Of a DNA stretch of 64,000 nt, positions 54,291 to 63,893 are shown one piece after another. The notes beneath the pieces are model-generated. The model had not been told where the DNA came from, ran no database searches, and saw only the letters and a program-made list of their open reading frames with translations. Numbering within the stretch: position 1 is the stretch's first letter; every line of letters starts with the position of its first letter. Both the position numbers and the translations under genes were made by a program. The DNA is from Cytobacillus kochii (lineage in GTDB: Bacteria; Bacillota; Bacilli; Bacillales; Cytobacillaceae), in assembly GCF_020171845.1 (NCBI RefSeq), contig NZ_JAIVAM010000014.1, positions 62,001-126,000 of the forward strand, read 5' to 3'.

Positions 54291-55016
54291 ATGGAAATTG
54301 GATTTTGGCTTATTTTAATTACCTTATTGCTTTATGATCCGATTATGGGATACTTAGACTTTCAGAAATTCAAAAAGGATGTACGGATAAAAGAGAATGT
54401 AAGATTAAAGTACTACTACAAAATAATATATGGATCATGGCTACCCATCATTTTCATGCTTGGCTTGGTTTTACTGACAGAACTGTCTTTAGGGCAAATA
54501 GGCTTCACATCACTGAAACTTAATACTTCTGTTTTAGGTACTGTTTTCAGTTACATCATTTTAATCTTAGGAGTATTTTATCTTTGTTTAGTTTTGTACT
54601 ATATATTTGGTTATTATTTAAGTTCTAAGATTAGGCGTGAACTATCCCTAAAAAAAGCGGGGGAAATGGAGAATTATGAGTTTACTCCGATATTGCCAGT
54701 AAATGATAAAGAGAAAAAAGTGTGGAATTTTGTCTCATTGAGTGCGGCGATAACGGAGGAAGTTCTTTATAGAGGTTTCTTGATTTTTGCACTATCCTAT
54801 TTATCTCCTAATTTATCAATATGGGGAGTCATTATTGCTGCATCTTTTATATTTGGATTAGCACATACCTATCAAGGAGTGTGGGTAGGAGTTGTAAGAA
54901 CTTCTATTATAGGTTTTTTATTTTCATGTCTCTATATTATTTTAGGATCAATTATTCCGCTAATTGTTTTACACTTCTTAATTGATTACCTTGCCAAATT
55001 AGGTGATCAAAGTTAA
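54291..55016 (+). CDS. CPBP-family intramembrane metalloprotease
   Basis: 241 residues, about six membrane helices, with the three family motifs: ITEEVLYRGF (EExxxR), FGLAHTYQG (His) and VLHFLIDY (His). These glutamic-type membrane proteases of the Abi group process membrane or peptide substrates, sometimes bacteriocins. AAGGAGG site; monocistronic. No specific substrate is suggested by the neighbours. Confidence 0.82.
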   Translation: MEIGFWLILITLLLYDPIMGYLDFQKFKKDVRIKENVRLKYYYKIIYGSWLPIIFMLGLVLLTELSLGQIGFTSLKLNTSVLGTVFSYIILILGVFYLCLVLYYIFGYYLSSKIRRELSLKKAGEMENYEFTPILPVNDKEKKVWNFVSLSAAITEEVLYRGFLIFALSYLSPNLSIWGVIIAASFIFGLAHTYQGVWVGVVRTSIIGFLFSCLYIILGSIIPLIVLHFLIDYLAKLGDQS

Positions 55017-55299
55017 GCATTGACGAATAATAAAGTGAATTACATTTTAATAAGATGAACTTTTTATATCAAAAATGATGAGGCTGCGAATGTTCATCAG
55101 GCAGAAGTCTACTATATGAAGTTACTATTAAGTTCAGCTATAGAAAATTTCTAATGTGTCATAGGGTCCTTCTTTAACTTATCTTCTAGTTCATCACCTT
55201 TAAAGAGTCATTCATCATTTCTCATCATTTGTGAATTTTAGGTAATAAACAAGTATAAATTAACATACATTAATTATTATTGTAATATTTCTAAATACT

Positions 55300-55328
55300 T
55301 TGACAAATTGTGTGATATTTGCTTAAAT
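55300..55328 (+). promoter_or_regulatory. Sigma-A promoter of the TAXI-TRAP genes
   Basis: TTGACA at 55300, 17 bases, then TTAAAT at 55323-55328 (4 of 6). It lies 55 bases before the GTG start of the binding protein. Confidence 0.55.
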
Positions 55329-55383
55329 AATAGGGGAGTCGATAGAGAGACTAAATAACTAGAAAGAGAAGGGGGCTTCTTTT

Positions 55384-56388
55384 GTGAAAAAAAATATGAA
55401 ATGGTTATGGATCGCTTTGCTTTCTGCTTTAGTCATTTTCTTAGGTGCCTGTGGGAATTCAGGCGATTCTAATGATAGTGCTTCAGGTGAAGAAACAGAA
55501 GCATTAACAGATTTGCAAATGGGAACAGGTAGTACAGGTGGGACATATTATCCACTTGGCCAAGAAATGGCACAGGTGATGAATAACCACGTGGAAGCAG
55601 ATGGATTTAATGTCAGTGCTGTTGCTTCAGGTGCATCTGTTGAAAATATTGGCGGCATTTTTCAAGGTACAATGCAGCTAGGTATGACGGTTCACATCCC
55701 AGCATTAGAAGCGGCTGAGGGTACAGGTGAATTTGAAGGAGCAAAAGTAGATAACTTTGGATTTATGGGACATATTTATCCTGAGGTTATGCAAATTATC
55801 ACGACTGAAGATACAGGAATTACTTCCATTGAGGAGTTAAAAGGGAAAAAAGTAGCTATCGGACCAGCGGGAAGTGGAACACAAGCTGCAGCTAAAATCA
55901 TTTTAGAGGCTTATGGTTTACAAGATGGTGACTATGAAGCATATGAAGAAGGATTTGGGGATGCAGCGGCTAAAATTCAAGATGGTCAATTAGATGCATC
56001 ATTTGGCTTACTTGGTTTACCTGCTAGTAGCATAGATGAATTATCATTTCAGCGTGATGTTGTTCTCTTACCAGTGGAAGGAAAACCACTAGAAACGATT
56101 CTAGAGACGTCTGGATATGGAGAAATTGAGATTCCTGCTGATTCTTACGACTTTCTTGAAGAGCCAGTCACAGCTATTACTGCTTATGCGATTTTAGTAG
56201 GGTCTACTGACCAGATCTCAGAAGAACTTGGTTATGAAATTGTTAAGGGACTATATGAAAATGTAGGTGACATTACGCATCCGCAAGGGACGTTTTTGGA
56301 CCCTGAAAATATCATGAATGGTTCAGAAGGTTTACCCATTCATCCAGGTGCAGAGAAATACTTTAAAGAAAAAGGCTATATGGATTAA
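55384..56388 (+). CDS. TAXI-family TRAP transporter substrate-binding lipoprotein
   Basis: 334 residues with a lipoprotein signal peptide ending in LGACGN (lipobox Cys about residue 23). The mature part has LQMGTGSTGGTYYPLGQEMAQVMN and GPAGSGTQAAA, the TAXI pattern. It captures a solute, often a dicarboxylate or amino acid, for the TRAP permease encoded next. GTG start after AGAAGGGGG. Confidence 0.88.
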   Translation: MKKNMKWLWIALLSALVIFLGACGNSGDSNDSASGEETEALTDLQMGTGSTGGTYYPLGQEMAQVMNNHVEADGFNVSAVASGASVENIGGIFQGTMQLGMTVHIPALEAAEGTGEFEGAKVDNFGFMGHIYPEVMQIITTEDTGITSIEELKGKKVAIGPAGSGTQAAAKIILEAYGLQDGDYEAYEEGFGDAAAKIQDGQLDASFGLLGLPASSIDELSFQRDVVLLPVEGKPLETILETSGYGEIEIPADSYDFLEEPVTAITAYAILVGSTDQISEELGYEIVKGLYENVGDITHPQGTFLDPENIMNGSEGLPIHPGAEKYFKEKGYMD

Positions 56389-56403
56389 AAGAACATGTGT
56401 AAA

Positions 56404-56435
56404 GGGGACTGGACATCATGCTGTCCAGCCTTTTT
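56404..56435 (+). terminator. Hairpin between binding protein and permease genes
   Basis: CTGGACA and TGTCCAG with flanking GG/CC form a stem around TCATGC, followed by TTTTTATT. It probably attenuates transcription so that more binding protein than permease is made. Confidence 0.75.
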
Positions 56436-56460
56436 ATTCTTTCGAAGGCGGTGAATGATT

Positions 56461-58422
56461 ATGTCTCAAGTAACAGTTAATGATTCTGAAGACATATTAA
56501 AAAAATATGATAAAGAATCAAACTTTCGAACGAACTTACATAAGTGGGCGTGGATTGTTACGATTCTGGCAATCTCCTTAACTTTATTCCAACTGTATAC
56601 AGCGCTAAAGGGCCCTTATGTCACTTTAATTCAAGGGGCGGTTCATTTAGCAGGTGGGCTCTCCATTATTTTTATCTTATATCCTTTCAAAAGTTCAATG
56701 GTCAAAAAGAAAGGAGTCCCTTGGTATGATGGAGTACTGGCTTTATTAAGTTTAACTGTTAATTTTTATATCGTGTTTGAATATGAACGTTTAATTAGTA
56801 ATCAAGTCAAAATTTTAGGATATTCTACGCTTGATATTATTGTTGCCACTTTAGGTGTTGTATTAGTATTAGAAGCAACTCGCCGAGCGGTAGGTTTACC
56901 GATTGTTATTATTGCCATTGTCGCCTTACTGTATGGCCTATTGGGATATGTGTTTCCTATCCAAGCATTTCAACATTCGGGTTTTACCTTTGATCGATTG
57001 ATGACAAGTATGTTTTTTAATACAGAGGCTATATTTGGCACACCGCTAAGAATTTCCTCTACGTTCATTTTTCTGTTCTTATTTTTTGGTGTGATGTTGA
57101 CTAAAACGGGCATTGGGAAATTCTTTAATGACTTAGCTTTTAGTGCAACTGGTAGGATGACAGGAGGAACAGCCAAGGCAGCTGTAGCAGCAAGTGGATT
57201 ACAAGGAATGGTGACGGGTTCTTCTGTTGCAAATACAGTGAGTTCGGGGTCTTTTACCATTCCGATGATGAAGCGGGCAGGGTTTAAGCCGGAATTTGCC
57301 GCTGCGACTGAGGCATCAGCGTCGACGGGTGGGCAAATTATGCCGCCAGTTATGGGAGCAGCAGCTTTTATTATGGCGAGTAATACGGGAACAGCTTATA
57401 AAGAAATTATCATTATTGCATTAATTCCTGCTATTTTATATTTTTTAGGCGTATTTTTAGGGGCTCACTTTGAAGCAAAAAAACAAGGTATTCATGGGTT
57501 GCCTAAAGACCAATTGCCACCATTTAAAGGGATTGCTAAAAGATTAGATCTCCTAGCTCCTTTATTCGTAATCATTGGTTTACTATATTTAGGTTATACT
57601 GCGAACACTGCTGCTCTATGGGGAATTGCGACAGCTTTTATTGTCAGCTTATTTAGGAAAGATACAAGAATGAGTCCTAAAGCGATTTTGGATGTTTTAG
57701 AACAAGGTGCACGCGTGGCTCTGCCAGTTATTGCGGCATGTGCTACTGCAGGTATCATTGCGGGGATTGTTACGATGACAGGGCTCGGAGGAAAGATTAC
57801 GGGAGGTATAATTGAACTTTCTGGAGGGAGCTTCTTCCTTACATTATTTTTCACGATGATTGCTTGCTTATTGCTAGGTATGGGTTTACCAACAACCGCT
57901 AACTATGTGGTTACAGCAGCATTAGCAGCACCAGCTCTTATGTCATTTGATGTACCATTGATTGCAGCTCATTTCTTTGTTTTTTATTTTGGTATCGTTG
58001 CTGATATTACGCCACCTGTATGTTTAGCTGCATACGCGGGTGCGGGAATAGCAAAAGCCAATCCGATGAAAGCGGGTGTGGTCGCCTTCAAGCTATCGAT
58101 AGCGGCATTCATTATTCCATACGTCTTCGTGTCTAATCCGGTATTATTGTTACAGGGTGATTGGACGTGGGGTAGTTTATTACCAGTATTGATAACAGCT
58201 ATTTTGGGAATGGTTGCCATCAGTGCATCCTTAATGAATTTCTTTGTCGCGAAGATGAATATGATAGAAAGAATCATACTATTCGCTTCTGGCATTGCGA
58301 TGGCTTATCCAAACAATTTATTGGTATCTATTAGTGGCTTTGTCGTATTGATTATATTGGGACTTATTCAACATATGAGAAATAATAAAAATACAAGTAG
58401 TCCTTCAAGTGCATTGTCATAA
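56461..58422 (+). CDS. TRAP transporter fused permease (TAXI type)
   Basis: 654 residues with many membrane helices; small and large TRAP subunits are fused. Key stretches include GMVTGSSVANTVSSGSFTIPMMKRAGF, EASASTGGQIMPPVMGAAAF and GLPTTANYVVTAAL. Partner of the upstream binding protein. ATG 56461 or 56455 may start it, both after AAGGCGG. Confidence 0.88.
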   Translation: MSQVTVNDSEDILKKYDKESNFRTNLHKWAWIVTILAISLTLFQLYTALKGPYVTLIQGAVHLAGGLSIIFILYPFKSSMVKKKGVPWYDGVLALLSLTVNFYIVFEYERLISNQVKILGYSTLDIIVATLGVVLVLEATRRAVGLPIVIIAIVALLYGLLGYVFPIQAFQHSGFTFDRLMTSMFFNTEAIFGTPLRISSTFIFLFLFFGVMLTKTGIGKFFNDLAFSATGRMTGGTAKAAVAASGLQGMVTGSSVANTVSSGSFTIPMMKRAGFKPEFAAATEASASTGGQIMPPVMGAAAFIMASNTGTAYKEIIIIALIPAILYFLGVFLGAHFEAKKQGIHGLPKDQLPPFKGIAKRLDLLAPLFVIIGLLYLGYTANTAALWGIATAFIVSLFRKDTRMSPKAILDVLEQGARVALPVIAACATAGIIAGIVTMTGLGGKITGGIIELSGGSFFLTLFFTMIACLLLGMGLPTTANYVVTAALAAPALMSFDVPLIAAHFFVFYFGIVADITPPVCLAAYAGAGIAKANPMKAGVVAFKLSIAAFIIPYVFVSNPVLLLQGDWTWGSLLPVLITAILGMVAISASLMNFFVAKMNMIERIILFASGIAMAYPNNLLVSISGFVVLIILGLIQHMRNNKNTSSPSSALS

Positions 58423-58424
58423 TG

Positions 58425-58466
58425 AAAAGAGTCGAATGAACGTTGTTGTTCATCCGACTCTTTTTT
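58425..58466. terminator. Terminator between TRAP permease and reductase genes
   Basis: AAAAGAGTCG-A-ATGAAC pairs with GTTCAT-C-CGACTCTTTT around GTTGTT, then TTTTTT in all. It serves the + strand permease and may also stop the convergent minus-strand gene. Confidence 0.8.
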
Positions 58467-58480
58467 AGGTTCAATACTTA

Positions 58481-59470
58481 TCAGTTGGTTAGAAAAACCT
58501 TTCCTTTCCGATATCGATAAGACTCTACAAAATTGACTGCTTCTTTTACTTTGATCAAGTCGAATTGAGCATCTGCATTCTGGAGTTTTAACTTTTTATT
58601 AGTGATTAAGGTTATCAGTTGATTAAATGTTTCTTGCCAAGTACTTATCGAAACTCTATTATTCCAATGTCGTAAATGAAATATTTTGGCGTTTACTTTT
58701 GCCTTATTTATGATTTGTGCCCAGTCTACTTGAATTCCTGATAATAGTCCTATAGTTAAAAAGGTTCCAGTCGGGTGAACGCTAAATGCTAAATTAGTGC
58801 CTGAGGGACCTCCTATAGAATCAATGGCTGCTTTGGCTCCGAGTCCATTGGTTAATTCCATCACTGTTTCATGCAATGGATTGACAGAGGTGTTAATAAC
58901 ATAAGAAGCACCGAGTCTTAGTAAATCTTTTGTGTATTTCTCATTTCTTGTTACAGCTATTAACCGGAAGCCTATTACTTTAGATAATTGAGCAAAAATA
59001 TGCCCAATAGAAGAACCACATGCGTTTACCAATAAGACATCATTTGGCCTTAATTTTAATTCTTCCACACATATCACCCAGGCTGTTATTGGGTTTATAT
59101 ACATCTGAGCAGCTGTAAAGTCATCAATAGAATCCGGTATCGGCACGGTAAAGTCTGCTGTTGTTTTCACAAACTCTTGCCAAGTACCTTCACCTCGTAA
59201 AGGTAAGACACGCTTACCAATAAGGTCTTGAGATACTAATGGACCAATCTCCTCTACAATACCTACGCCCTCATAACCAGGAATATTAGGTAACGGAATA
59301 CGGTGAGAATATGCACCTTTAATGGGAATTAAATCAGAAGGGTTCATTGGTCTTGCTATCATACGTACAAGCACTTCATTATCCTTAGGAGTGTGGACAC
59401 TTTTATATTCAAATTTTAATACGTCTTCGGGATTACCAAATTCATAGAATTTAATAGACTTTGCTTCCAA
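58481..59470 (-). CDS. Zinc-independent medium-chain dehydrogenase/reductase
   Basis: 329 residues of the quinone reductase/MECR group: MNPSDLIPIKG, PGYEGVGIVEEIG, AQMYINPITAWV, and LLVNACGSSIGHIFAQLSKVIG for NADP(H). Catalytic zinc Cys/His of alcohol dehydrogenases are absent. TTG start with AAAGGAG about 12 bases upstream. Probably reduces enones or quinones. Confidence 0.8.
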   Translation of the reverse strand: MEAKSIKFYEFGNPEDVLKFEYKSVHTPKDNEVLVRMIARPMNPSDLIPIKGAYSHRIPLPNIPGYEGVGIVEEIGPLVSQDLIGKRVLPLRGEGTWQEFVKTTADFTVPIPDSIDDFTAAQMYINPITAWVICVEELKLRPNDVLLVNACGSSIGHIFAQLSKVIGFRLIAVTRNEKYTKDLLRLGASYVINTSVNPLHETVMELTNGLGAKAAIDSIGGPSGTNLAFSVHPTGTFLTIGLLSGIQVDWAQIINKAKVNAKIFHLRHWNNRVSISTWQETFNQLITLITNKKLKLQNADAQFDLIKVKEAVNFVESYRYRKGKVFLTN

Positions 59471-59570
59471 AACAGTAAGTCTCCTTTTAAATTATTTCCA
59501 TCATCTTAACTGTTTAATGCGGCTAATAATCATTCAGACACTATTATTATCATGGCGTATTAGAAAATAA

Positions 59571-59616
59571 AAGACACCAGAAACGCCAAAATTGTAGGAC
59601 GGGTTTCTAGTGTCTT
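59571..59616 (-). terminator. Terminator of the blaR1-blaI operon
   Basis: AAGACACCAGAAAC pairs with GTTTCTAGTGTCTT (one mismatch). On the minus strand it runs into TTTTATTTTC. Confidence 0.7.
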
Positions 59617-59625
59617 CATCCTTCC

Positions 59626-60012
59626 CTATTCCTTCCCTTCAGGCTTCTCATTCAATATCGAACGCAGTTCCTTGATGTCTTTGTCTGATAGTTTTTCATC
59701 TTGGATAAAGTGGACGAGCATGGATTTGAGTGTGCCGCCGTAGATGCGTTGGATGAATGATTGTGTTTCTGCCTTTTGGCACTCTTCTTGGGAGTAGAGT
59801 GGGGAAAAGGTGTACACTTTTTGGCTCTTGTCGACAGCTACGACGGACTTTTGGACGAGACGGTCAAGCAGTGTTCTGATGGTCTTTGGTTTCCAATCAG
59901 TGTGCTTTTGTAATGATTGGATGATATCGTTAGCTGTTCGCGGTGAGTGATCCCAAAGGACATTCATGATGGCCCATTCGGATTCTGAGATATTCGGTAA
60001 TGTTTCCCCCAT
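59626..60012 (-). CDS. blaI: BlaI/MecI-family repressor
   Basis: 128 residues: ISESEWAIMNVLWDHSPRTANDIIQSL and TDWKPKTIRTLLDRLVQKSVVAV form the winged helix; the C-terminal part dimerises and holds the site cut on induction. ATG 60012 follows GGAGG and overlaps the blaR1 stop. It represses the beta-lactamase gene and its own operon at the TACAnnTGTA sites in the divergent promoter. Confidence 0.9.
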   Translation of the reverse strand: MGETLPNISESEWAIMNVLWDHSPRTANDIIQSLQKHTDWKPKTIRTLLDRLVQKSVVAVDKSQKVYTFSPLYSQEECQKAETQSFIQRIYGGTLKSMLVHFIQDEKLSDKDIKELRSILNEKPEGKE

Positions 60013-61805
60013 TATTGTGCCTCCTTGCTTTCGTAAATCCCTAATTCTTTCAAGATATCTTTCGTGATTTGTATTGCCTTTTGCCCATCTGGTTCTCCTT
60101 CGTCTTGAATATTTGTGGCAAAGAAGTAGGTAGTTTGCTTTGTATCGACGTAACCTATAAACCAACCGTTTTTGTTTAGACCATTAATGGTTCCTGTGCC
60201 TGTTTTTCCATATAAGCGGTAACCTGTGTGGCTTTCAATTAATAGTGCATCTTGTACCTTGGCTGTATGCTCCTTTTTAAACCCTAATTGATGATGATAA
60301 AAAGATTGCAAGAGCTCGACTTGTTCAACTGGTGAAATCTTCAAGGACGATTCATTCCAAAAGTCCTTTGCGCCTCCCGAAGTATCGGCATTGCCATAAT
60401 GTATACGTTGAAGATTTGTTTGTAACGCTTCCTCACCAGCCATCGTATCTAAGCGTTGGAAATACCAATTAACTGAGTTTTGTAGAGCAGAAGTTAAGTT
60501 GTGATCTTGATTCCAAGCCGCAAAAGGTTGGTTTCTGCCATCCCATGAAAGGGTGGAAGCTTCCTCCGTAATGTACCCTGCATCTAATGCAAATAAAGCA
60601 CTATAGATTTTATAAGTAGAATCAGGTGAGATCCGCTTCATACTATTCTCGTGGTTATGAAGGACGTATTGATTTTTCGCTTCATCATAAAGGACGAAAC
60701 TTCCTTCAAATCCTTGAAAGAAGGGTGAGAGATTTCGCTCGATGATGCTCTCGTTTTGAAAGTCATATGTCTCTTCTGCTCCGATTTCGAGTGCAGATAC
60801 GAAAGGTAGCTGAGCAATTAAGATAAAGAGAGTTAAAGCATAGAAGCATACTGTTTTTTTAATTGAGTATGCTTTTTTTGTACGAAAAGCAGCAATACGC
60901 TCGATTCGTTCTTTCATTTGTCGTTTGCCACTCGTGAATTCTGCGATTAGTGGCAGCTTCCTTTGTATTGTAGATGCGAAATTAATCATTGTATGCCCAT
61001 AACCAACGACAGCTTTGTCATGATAGAGTAACTGTAAAACTGCCTCATCACAAGCCATTTCTCTATCGGCTTTCATTCTTTTTGAGGCAATCCAGATGAG
61101 CGGGTTGAACCAGTATATGACCTGGAAGAAAATCATCACATAGTTTGTAAGTAAATCTTTATTTTTATAATGACTTAACTCATGTAAAAAGATATTTTCA
61201 TAGTCCGTCATGGTTAACCAGCTTTGCTCTTTTTTGGGGATGACAACGACACTATGAAAAAGGCCAAAAATGAGTGGTGAGTGAGTCTCGGTTGAATAGC
61301 GGACATCGATAGTCCTTTTAATCCCTATTCTTTTTTTGCATGATAGAAAAAGAGCTTCAATATTTGGGTCTTCAACTGGTAGTGTTTGAGCCTTTAACCT
61401 TTTAAGTGCGAAAAAGCTAATCAAAAGTAAAGATAGTAACACAAACACGCCGAGTAGCCATAGAATCATGAGTGGTACATTTAAGAAAGAAAAATCAATC
61501 CTTTGAACCGAAACAGAGAAATCTTTAATAAATTCGTTTGTCATTACACCTTGGTTTTCTTCACTTGCTAAAGTTGTCCCTTCCTTTTGTAATTCCGGTA
61601 TTTGCGGTTGTGCGGAAAACAAAGAAGGTAATGGCATAGGGCATAAAGGAATGAGCAGTGTTAGGAAAAGCAATATCCACAAGTGGTTAAGTGATTGTGC
61701 TTTCATTTGGTTTTTCATCCAATTACGTATAAGTAGGATGGTAAGGATTGAAAAAGTGGAAATGATCAACCCGTTGAGAAAGAAGCTTATAAAGATCTCG
61801 CCCAC
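60012..61805 (-). CDS. blaR1: BlaR1-type beta-lactam sensor/signal-transducer protease
   Basis: 597 residues: N-terminal membrane helices, a gluzincin protease with HELSHYKNKDLL near residue 200, another helix near residue 320, and an extracellular penicillin-binding sensor with STYK, SVN and GKTGTG. Acylation by a beta-lactam activates proteolysis leading to loss of BlaI. The GTG at 61805 lies very close to AGGAGG, so the exact start is uncertain. Divergent from the beta-lactamase gene. Confidence 0.9.
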   Translation of the reverse strand: MGEIFISFFLNGLIISTFSILTILLIRNWMKNQMKAQSLNHLWILLFLTLLIPLCPMPLPSLFSAQPQIPELQKEGTTLASEENQGVMTNEFIKDFSVSVQRIDFSFLNVPLMILWLLGVFVLLSLLLISFFALKRLKAQTLPVEDPNIEALFLSCKKRIGIKRTIDVRYSTETHSPLIFGLFHSVVVIPKKEQSWLTMTDYENIFLHELSHYKNKDLLTNYVMIFFQVIYWFNPLIWIASKRMKADREMACDEAVLQLLYHDKAVVGYGHTMINFASTIQRKLPLIAEFTSGKRQMKERIERIAAFRTKKAYSIKKTVCFYALTLFILIAQLPFVSALEIGAEETYDFQNESIIERNLSPFFQGFEGSFVLYDEAKNQYVLHNHENSMKRISPDSTYKIYSALFALDAGYITEEASTLSWDGRNQPFAAWNQDHNLTSALQNSVNWYFQRLDTMAGEEALQTNLQRIHYGNADTSGGAKDFWNESSLKISPVEQVELLQSFYHHQLGFKKEHTAKVQDALLIESHTGYRLYGKTGTGTINGLNKNGWFIGYVDTKQTTYFFATNIQDEGEPDGQKAIQITKDILKELGIYESKEAQ

Positions 61806-61826
61806 CTCCTTTTTTATAAAAAAAGT

Positions 61827-61888
61827 TTGACAATTACGATTACATATGTAATATTGTACTACAGATGTAATCAGACTACAAATGTAAT
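61827..61888. promoter_or_regulatory. bla promoter with three BlaI operators
   Basis: Three dyads of the BlaI type follow one another: ATTACATATGTAAT (61839-61852), ACTACAGATGTAAT (61858-61871) and ACTACAAATGTAAT (61875-61888). A promoter TTGACA (61827), 16 bases, TAATAT overlaps the first. The arrangement lets BlaI shut off the beta-lactamase and the blaR1-blaI operon together. Confidence 0.8.
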
Positions 61889-61919
61889 CTGATATTAAAT
61901 TTTAGGGAGTGGTTTATAG

Positions 61920-62807
61920 ATGAAAAAAATGATTGTTGGTTTATTTGTAGCTATGTTATTACTCGTCGGTTGTTCTAAAGAAAATGAAGTGAATGGTGGG
62001 GAAGTGAAGGCAGAGGATGTGTCGTCTGGCAAGTTTGCTCAGTTAGAAGAAAAGTATGGTGCTAAATTAGGAGTATACGCTATTGATACGGGTAATGAAG
62101 AAACGGTTGCCTATCAAGAAGACGAACGGTTTGCGTATGCCTCGACATTTAAGGCGTTAGCGGGTGCCGTTTTATTAAAGGAAAACCCGATATCAATCTT
62201 AGATGAAAAAAGAATGTACACAAAAGAAGACCTTGTTACCTATTCACCGATTACAGAAAAATATGTCGATGAAGGAATGACATTAAGGGAGATTGCGAAA
62301 GCAGCTATGCAGTATAGCGATAATACAGCGGGAAATTTATTGTTTGCAGAATTAGGTGGACCAACTCAGCTTCAAGAAGCACTAAGAGCAATCGGTGATG
62401 ATGTGACAGAGATGGACCGGTTGGAGACAGAATTAAATGAAGCCACTCCTGGGGATACGAGAGATACTAGTACCCCTAAAGCATTGGCGACAAATTTAAG
62501 AATGCTTGGATTAACGGATGAATTATCGGAAGAAAAAAGAGAAATTTTTCAGGAGTGGTTCAAAGGAAATACAACTGGTGATACCTTAATTAAATCAGGA
62601 GTACCGACAGATTGGATTGTTGGTGATAAAAGTGGTGCCGCATCATATGGCACAAGGAATGATATCGCGATTGTATGGCCACCTAATGATGAACCAATTG
62701 TGATTGCCATATTGTCGAATAAGCAGGAAAAAGAAGCCGAATATGATGATCAATTGATTGGAGAAGCAACCGAGATTGTGCTTGAAACATTGACTCAAGC
62801 GAATTGA
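61920..62807 (+). CDS. Class A beta-lactamase, lipoprotein form
   Basis: 295 residues with a lipoprotein signal ending in LLVGCSK. Catalytic motifs are complete: STFK (Ser70, Lys73), YSDN (Ser130), ETELN (Glu166) and KSG. The mature enzyme should be membrane-anchored and hydrolyse penicillins, as in other Bacillus. Inducible by BlaR1/BlaI. Confidence 0.92.
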   Translation: MKKMIVGLFVAMLLLVGCSKENEVNGGEVKAEDVSSGKFAQLEEKYGAKLGVYAIDTGNEETVAYQEDERFAYASTFKALAGAVLLKENPISILDEKRMYTKEDLVTYSPITEKYVDEGMTLREIAKAAMQYSDNTAGNLLFAELGGPTQLQEALRAIGDDVTEMDRLETELNEATPGDTRDTSTPKALATNLRMLGLTDELSEEKREIFQEWFKGNTTGDTLIKSGVPTDWIVGDKSGAASYGTRNDIAIVWPPNDEPIVIAILSNKQEKEAEYDDQLIGEATEIVLETLTQAN

Positions 62808-62923
62808 GATAAAAAAATGTTATTGGGAATAAACAAGCCTAGGTAAAATTGATTGTTCATAGCTGTTTTAAAGTAGATGACTGCTTAAAATATGGCTATT
62901 TCTGTCACGGCATCATCTTAAAA

Positions 62924-62956
62924 GAACCCATTCTGACCATAAGTCAAAATGGGTTC
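62924..62956. terminator. Bidirectional terminator between bla and SDR genes
   Basis: GAACCCATT-C-TGAC pairs with GTCA-A-AATGGGTTC around five bases. TTTTAAG follows on the minus strand and CTTACTTTATTT on the + strand. Confidence 0.75.
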
Positions 62957-62972
62957 CTTACTTTATTTATAA

Positions 62973-63710
62973 TTATTGTGCTGTGTATCCACCATCAATG
63001 ATTAAGCTGTTACCAGTCATGAAAGAAGAATCATCGCTAGCCATAAATAATACTGCTTTTGCCATTTCTTCTGGTTTACCTAAACGATTCATTGGTGTAG
63101 CAGCAGTTAAACCTTGTCTATCTGTTTCTCCAAGAATTGGTGTATCGATAAACCCTGGGCAAAGTGCATTTACACGGATATTTCGTGCTGCATACTCTAA
63201 GCCAAGCGAACGAGTTAAGTTCACGACACCTGCTTTGGCAGCGTTATATGCCGCACTTCCAGGTGAGCCAACCCAACCATACATAGAAGCTGTATTGACA
63301 ATCACACCGCTTCCTGTTTTTAAGAATTCTTTAATAGCAGCTTGTGCAACTAAGAATACCCCATCTAAGTCCACTTCTACTGTTTTTCTCCACTCTGCAT
63401 AGCTTAACTCTTCAGTTGGTTTTACCGCGCCAATTCCCGCATTATTAAATAAAATATCTACTTTACCGAAAGTATCTAATGCTGTAGTAAAGATATTTTT
63501 AACTTCTACTTCACTTGTTACATCAGCTTTAAGGAAAACCGCTTCTGCACCTTGTGATTTTAATTCAGCTACAAAACTAGCACCTTTTTCTTCGTTCATA
63601 TCAACAAGGACTAATTTTGCCCCTTCTGAAGCAAATAATTTTGCAGTTGCAGCACCGATACCAGATACTCCCCCAGTAATAACAGCTACTTTATCTTGTA
63701 GTTTGCTCAT
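62973..63710 (-). CDS. Short-chain dehydrogenase/reductase
   Basis: 245 residues: TGGVSGIGAATAKLF, NNAGIGAV, catalytic Ser and YNAAKAG, and a C-terminal MTGNSLIIDGGYTAQ. Pattern of glucose 1-dehydrogenase/3-oxoacyl-reductase-like SDRs; the substrate is unknown. Diverges from a TetR regulator gene that may control it. Confidence 0.85.
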   Translation of the reverse strand: MSKLQDKVAVITGGVSGIGAATAKLFASEGAKLVLVDMNEEKGASFVAELKSQGAEAVFLKADVTSEVEVKNIFTTALDTFGKVDILFNNAGIGAVKPTEELSYAEWRKTVEVDLDGVFLVAQAAIKEFLKTGSGVIVNTASMYGWVGSPGSAAYNAAKAGVVNLTRSLGLEYAARNIRVNALCPGFIDTPILGETDRQGLTAATPMNRLGKPEEMAKAVLFMASDDSSFMTGNSLIIDGGYTAQ

Positions 63711-63893
63711 GTTTCTTCCCCCTATTATAATGAATGTGTCAATACACTTAATTGAAAGTGTTTACAAATAAATTATAATACGATGATGAATAGGTTCAAT
63801 CAGCAATAAAATTGTAATTGTGTATTCATTAGACATATTAGGTATAATTGTCTATAAACCAGCAAAATTTTGTTGCATAAGGAGAAGGAGCGA